DNA from: Candidatus Kapaibacterium sp.
Lineage (GTDB): Bacteria; Bacteroidota; Ignavibacteria; Kapaibacteriales; UBA4661
Direction: 5' to 3'
DNA length: 57,119 nucleotides
NCBI GenBank assembly: GCA_025455065.1
Contig: JALONG010000030.1
Span: forward strand, 1-57,119
Shown here: in pieces, positions 57,064 to 57,119 of the stretch
How the letters are laid out: every line of letters starts with the position of its first letter
Numbering within the stretch: position 1 is the stretch's first letter
Notes under the pieces: generated by a model
Told to the model about the DNA's origin: nothing
The model's input: only the letters and a program-made list of their open reading frames with translations
Databases searched by the model: none
Position numbers and translations under genes: made by a program

Positions 57064-57094
57064 AAAAAACCCGAAAGAAGCGCGAACTTTCAGG
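57064..57094 (-). terminator. Terminator of a gene beyond the right edge
   Basis: On the minus strand CCTGAAAG (57094-57087) pairs with CTTTCGGG (57077-57070, one G-T pair) and is followed by six T. It separates the six-cysteine peptide gene from an upstream transcript. Confidence 0.7.
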
Positions 57095-57119
57095 ATTCAA
57101 CCACGAACCTTTGAAAGGA

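Noticed and set aside
57080-57119. tRNA 3' end at the right edge on the minus strand (GGTTCGTGGTTGAATCC resembles a T-arm)
   Set aside because: The arm does not form a 5-bp T-stem with a 7-nt loop and the rest of any tRNA would lie outside the window.

Overview
The window looks like a chromosomal segment of a Gram-negative member of the Bacteroidota/Chlorobiota/Kapabacteria side of the FCB group. The reasons are a C-terminal type 9 secretion (T9SS type A) sorting domain on the protein at 39751-41151, a HmuY-type lipoprotein, lipobox lipoproteins, a LytTR regulator, an eukaryotic-like IleRS next to a lysine/alanine-tailed DksA-like protein, and SPII/SPI signals throughout. Base composition is balanced over most of the window, with AT-richer patches at about 31.1-32.9 kb and 56.4-57.1 kb. 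The lineage call is inference; no rRNA gene is present.

Region 1 (1-18.1 kb, minus strand) is one giant exported surface protein running off the window edge. It has seven ~490-residue beta-rich modules, a block of FG-GAP/VCBS-like Asp-rich repeats, three more modules and then IPT/TIG domains. An apparent reading-frame break with loss of part of a TIG domain lies at 480-545. A membrane-anchored AraC-type regulator lies just upstream (18.4-19.7 kb). Between them are two identical 17-bp direct repeats at 21-bp period, the geometry of AraC half-sites.

Region 2 (19.8-30.8 kb) carries a patatin-like lipase, a shikimate kinase, an ABC-2 permease, a malic enzyme-phosphotransacetylase fusion, a methyl-accepting chemotaxis protein, a MazF/PemK-like toxin without a visible antitoxin, a DoxX membrane protein, an RlmI-like rRNA methyltransferase and a LytTR regulator interrupted by a C10 homopolymer. 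The malic enzyme gene is bracketed by two copies of a 114-bp MITE with perfect 5-bp target duplications.

Region 3 (31.1-35.7 kb) is an AT-rich two-gene cassette (a lipoprotein with a C-terminal six-cysteine segment and an exported beta-rich protein). It sits directly in front of an ABC exporter lacking its N-terminal third and an HlyD-type adaptor. A second, smaller six-cysteine peptide gene followed by a small three-helix membrane protein gene lies at the right edge (56.5-57.05 kb). The two six-cysteine segments share length, first-loop spacing and termination, and look like a bacteriocin-like family.

Region 4 (35.7-56.4 kb) holds housekeeping and envelope genes: a D-threonine-aldolase-like PLP enzyme, two M48 metalloproteases, an SLC45-like MFS transporter, the T9SS cargo protein, and a long minus-strand run from ileS through the DksA-like protein, an NTF2-like protein, two GNAT proteins, an MsbA-like ABC exporter and a DUF1624-like acyltransferase. 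Rightmost are a LolA-like exported protein, a single-pass periplasmic protein and HmuY. Three MITEs with GTAA-type ends and 8-bp target duplications (IS66-like) are each inserted just upstream of a start codon (malic enzyme, T9SS cargo protein, HmuY).
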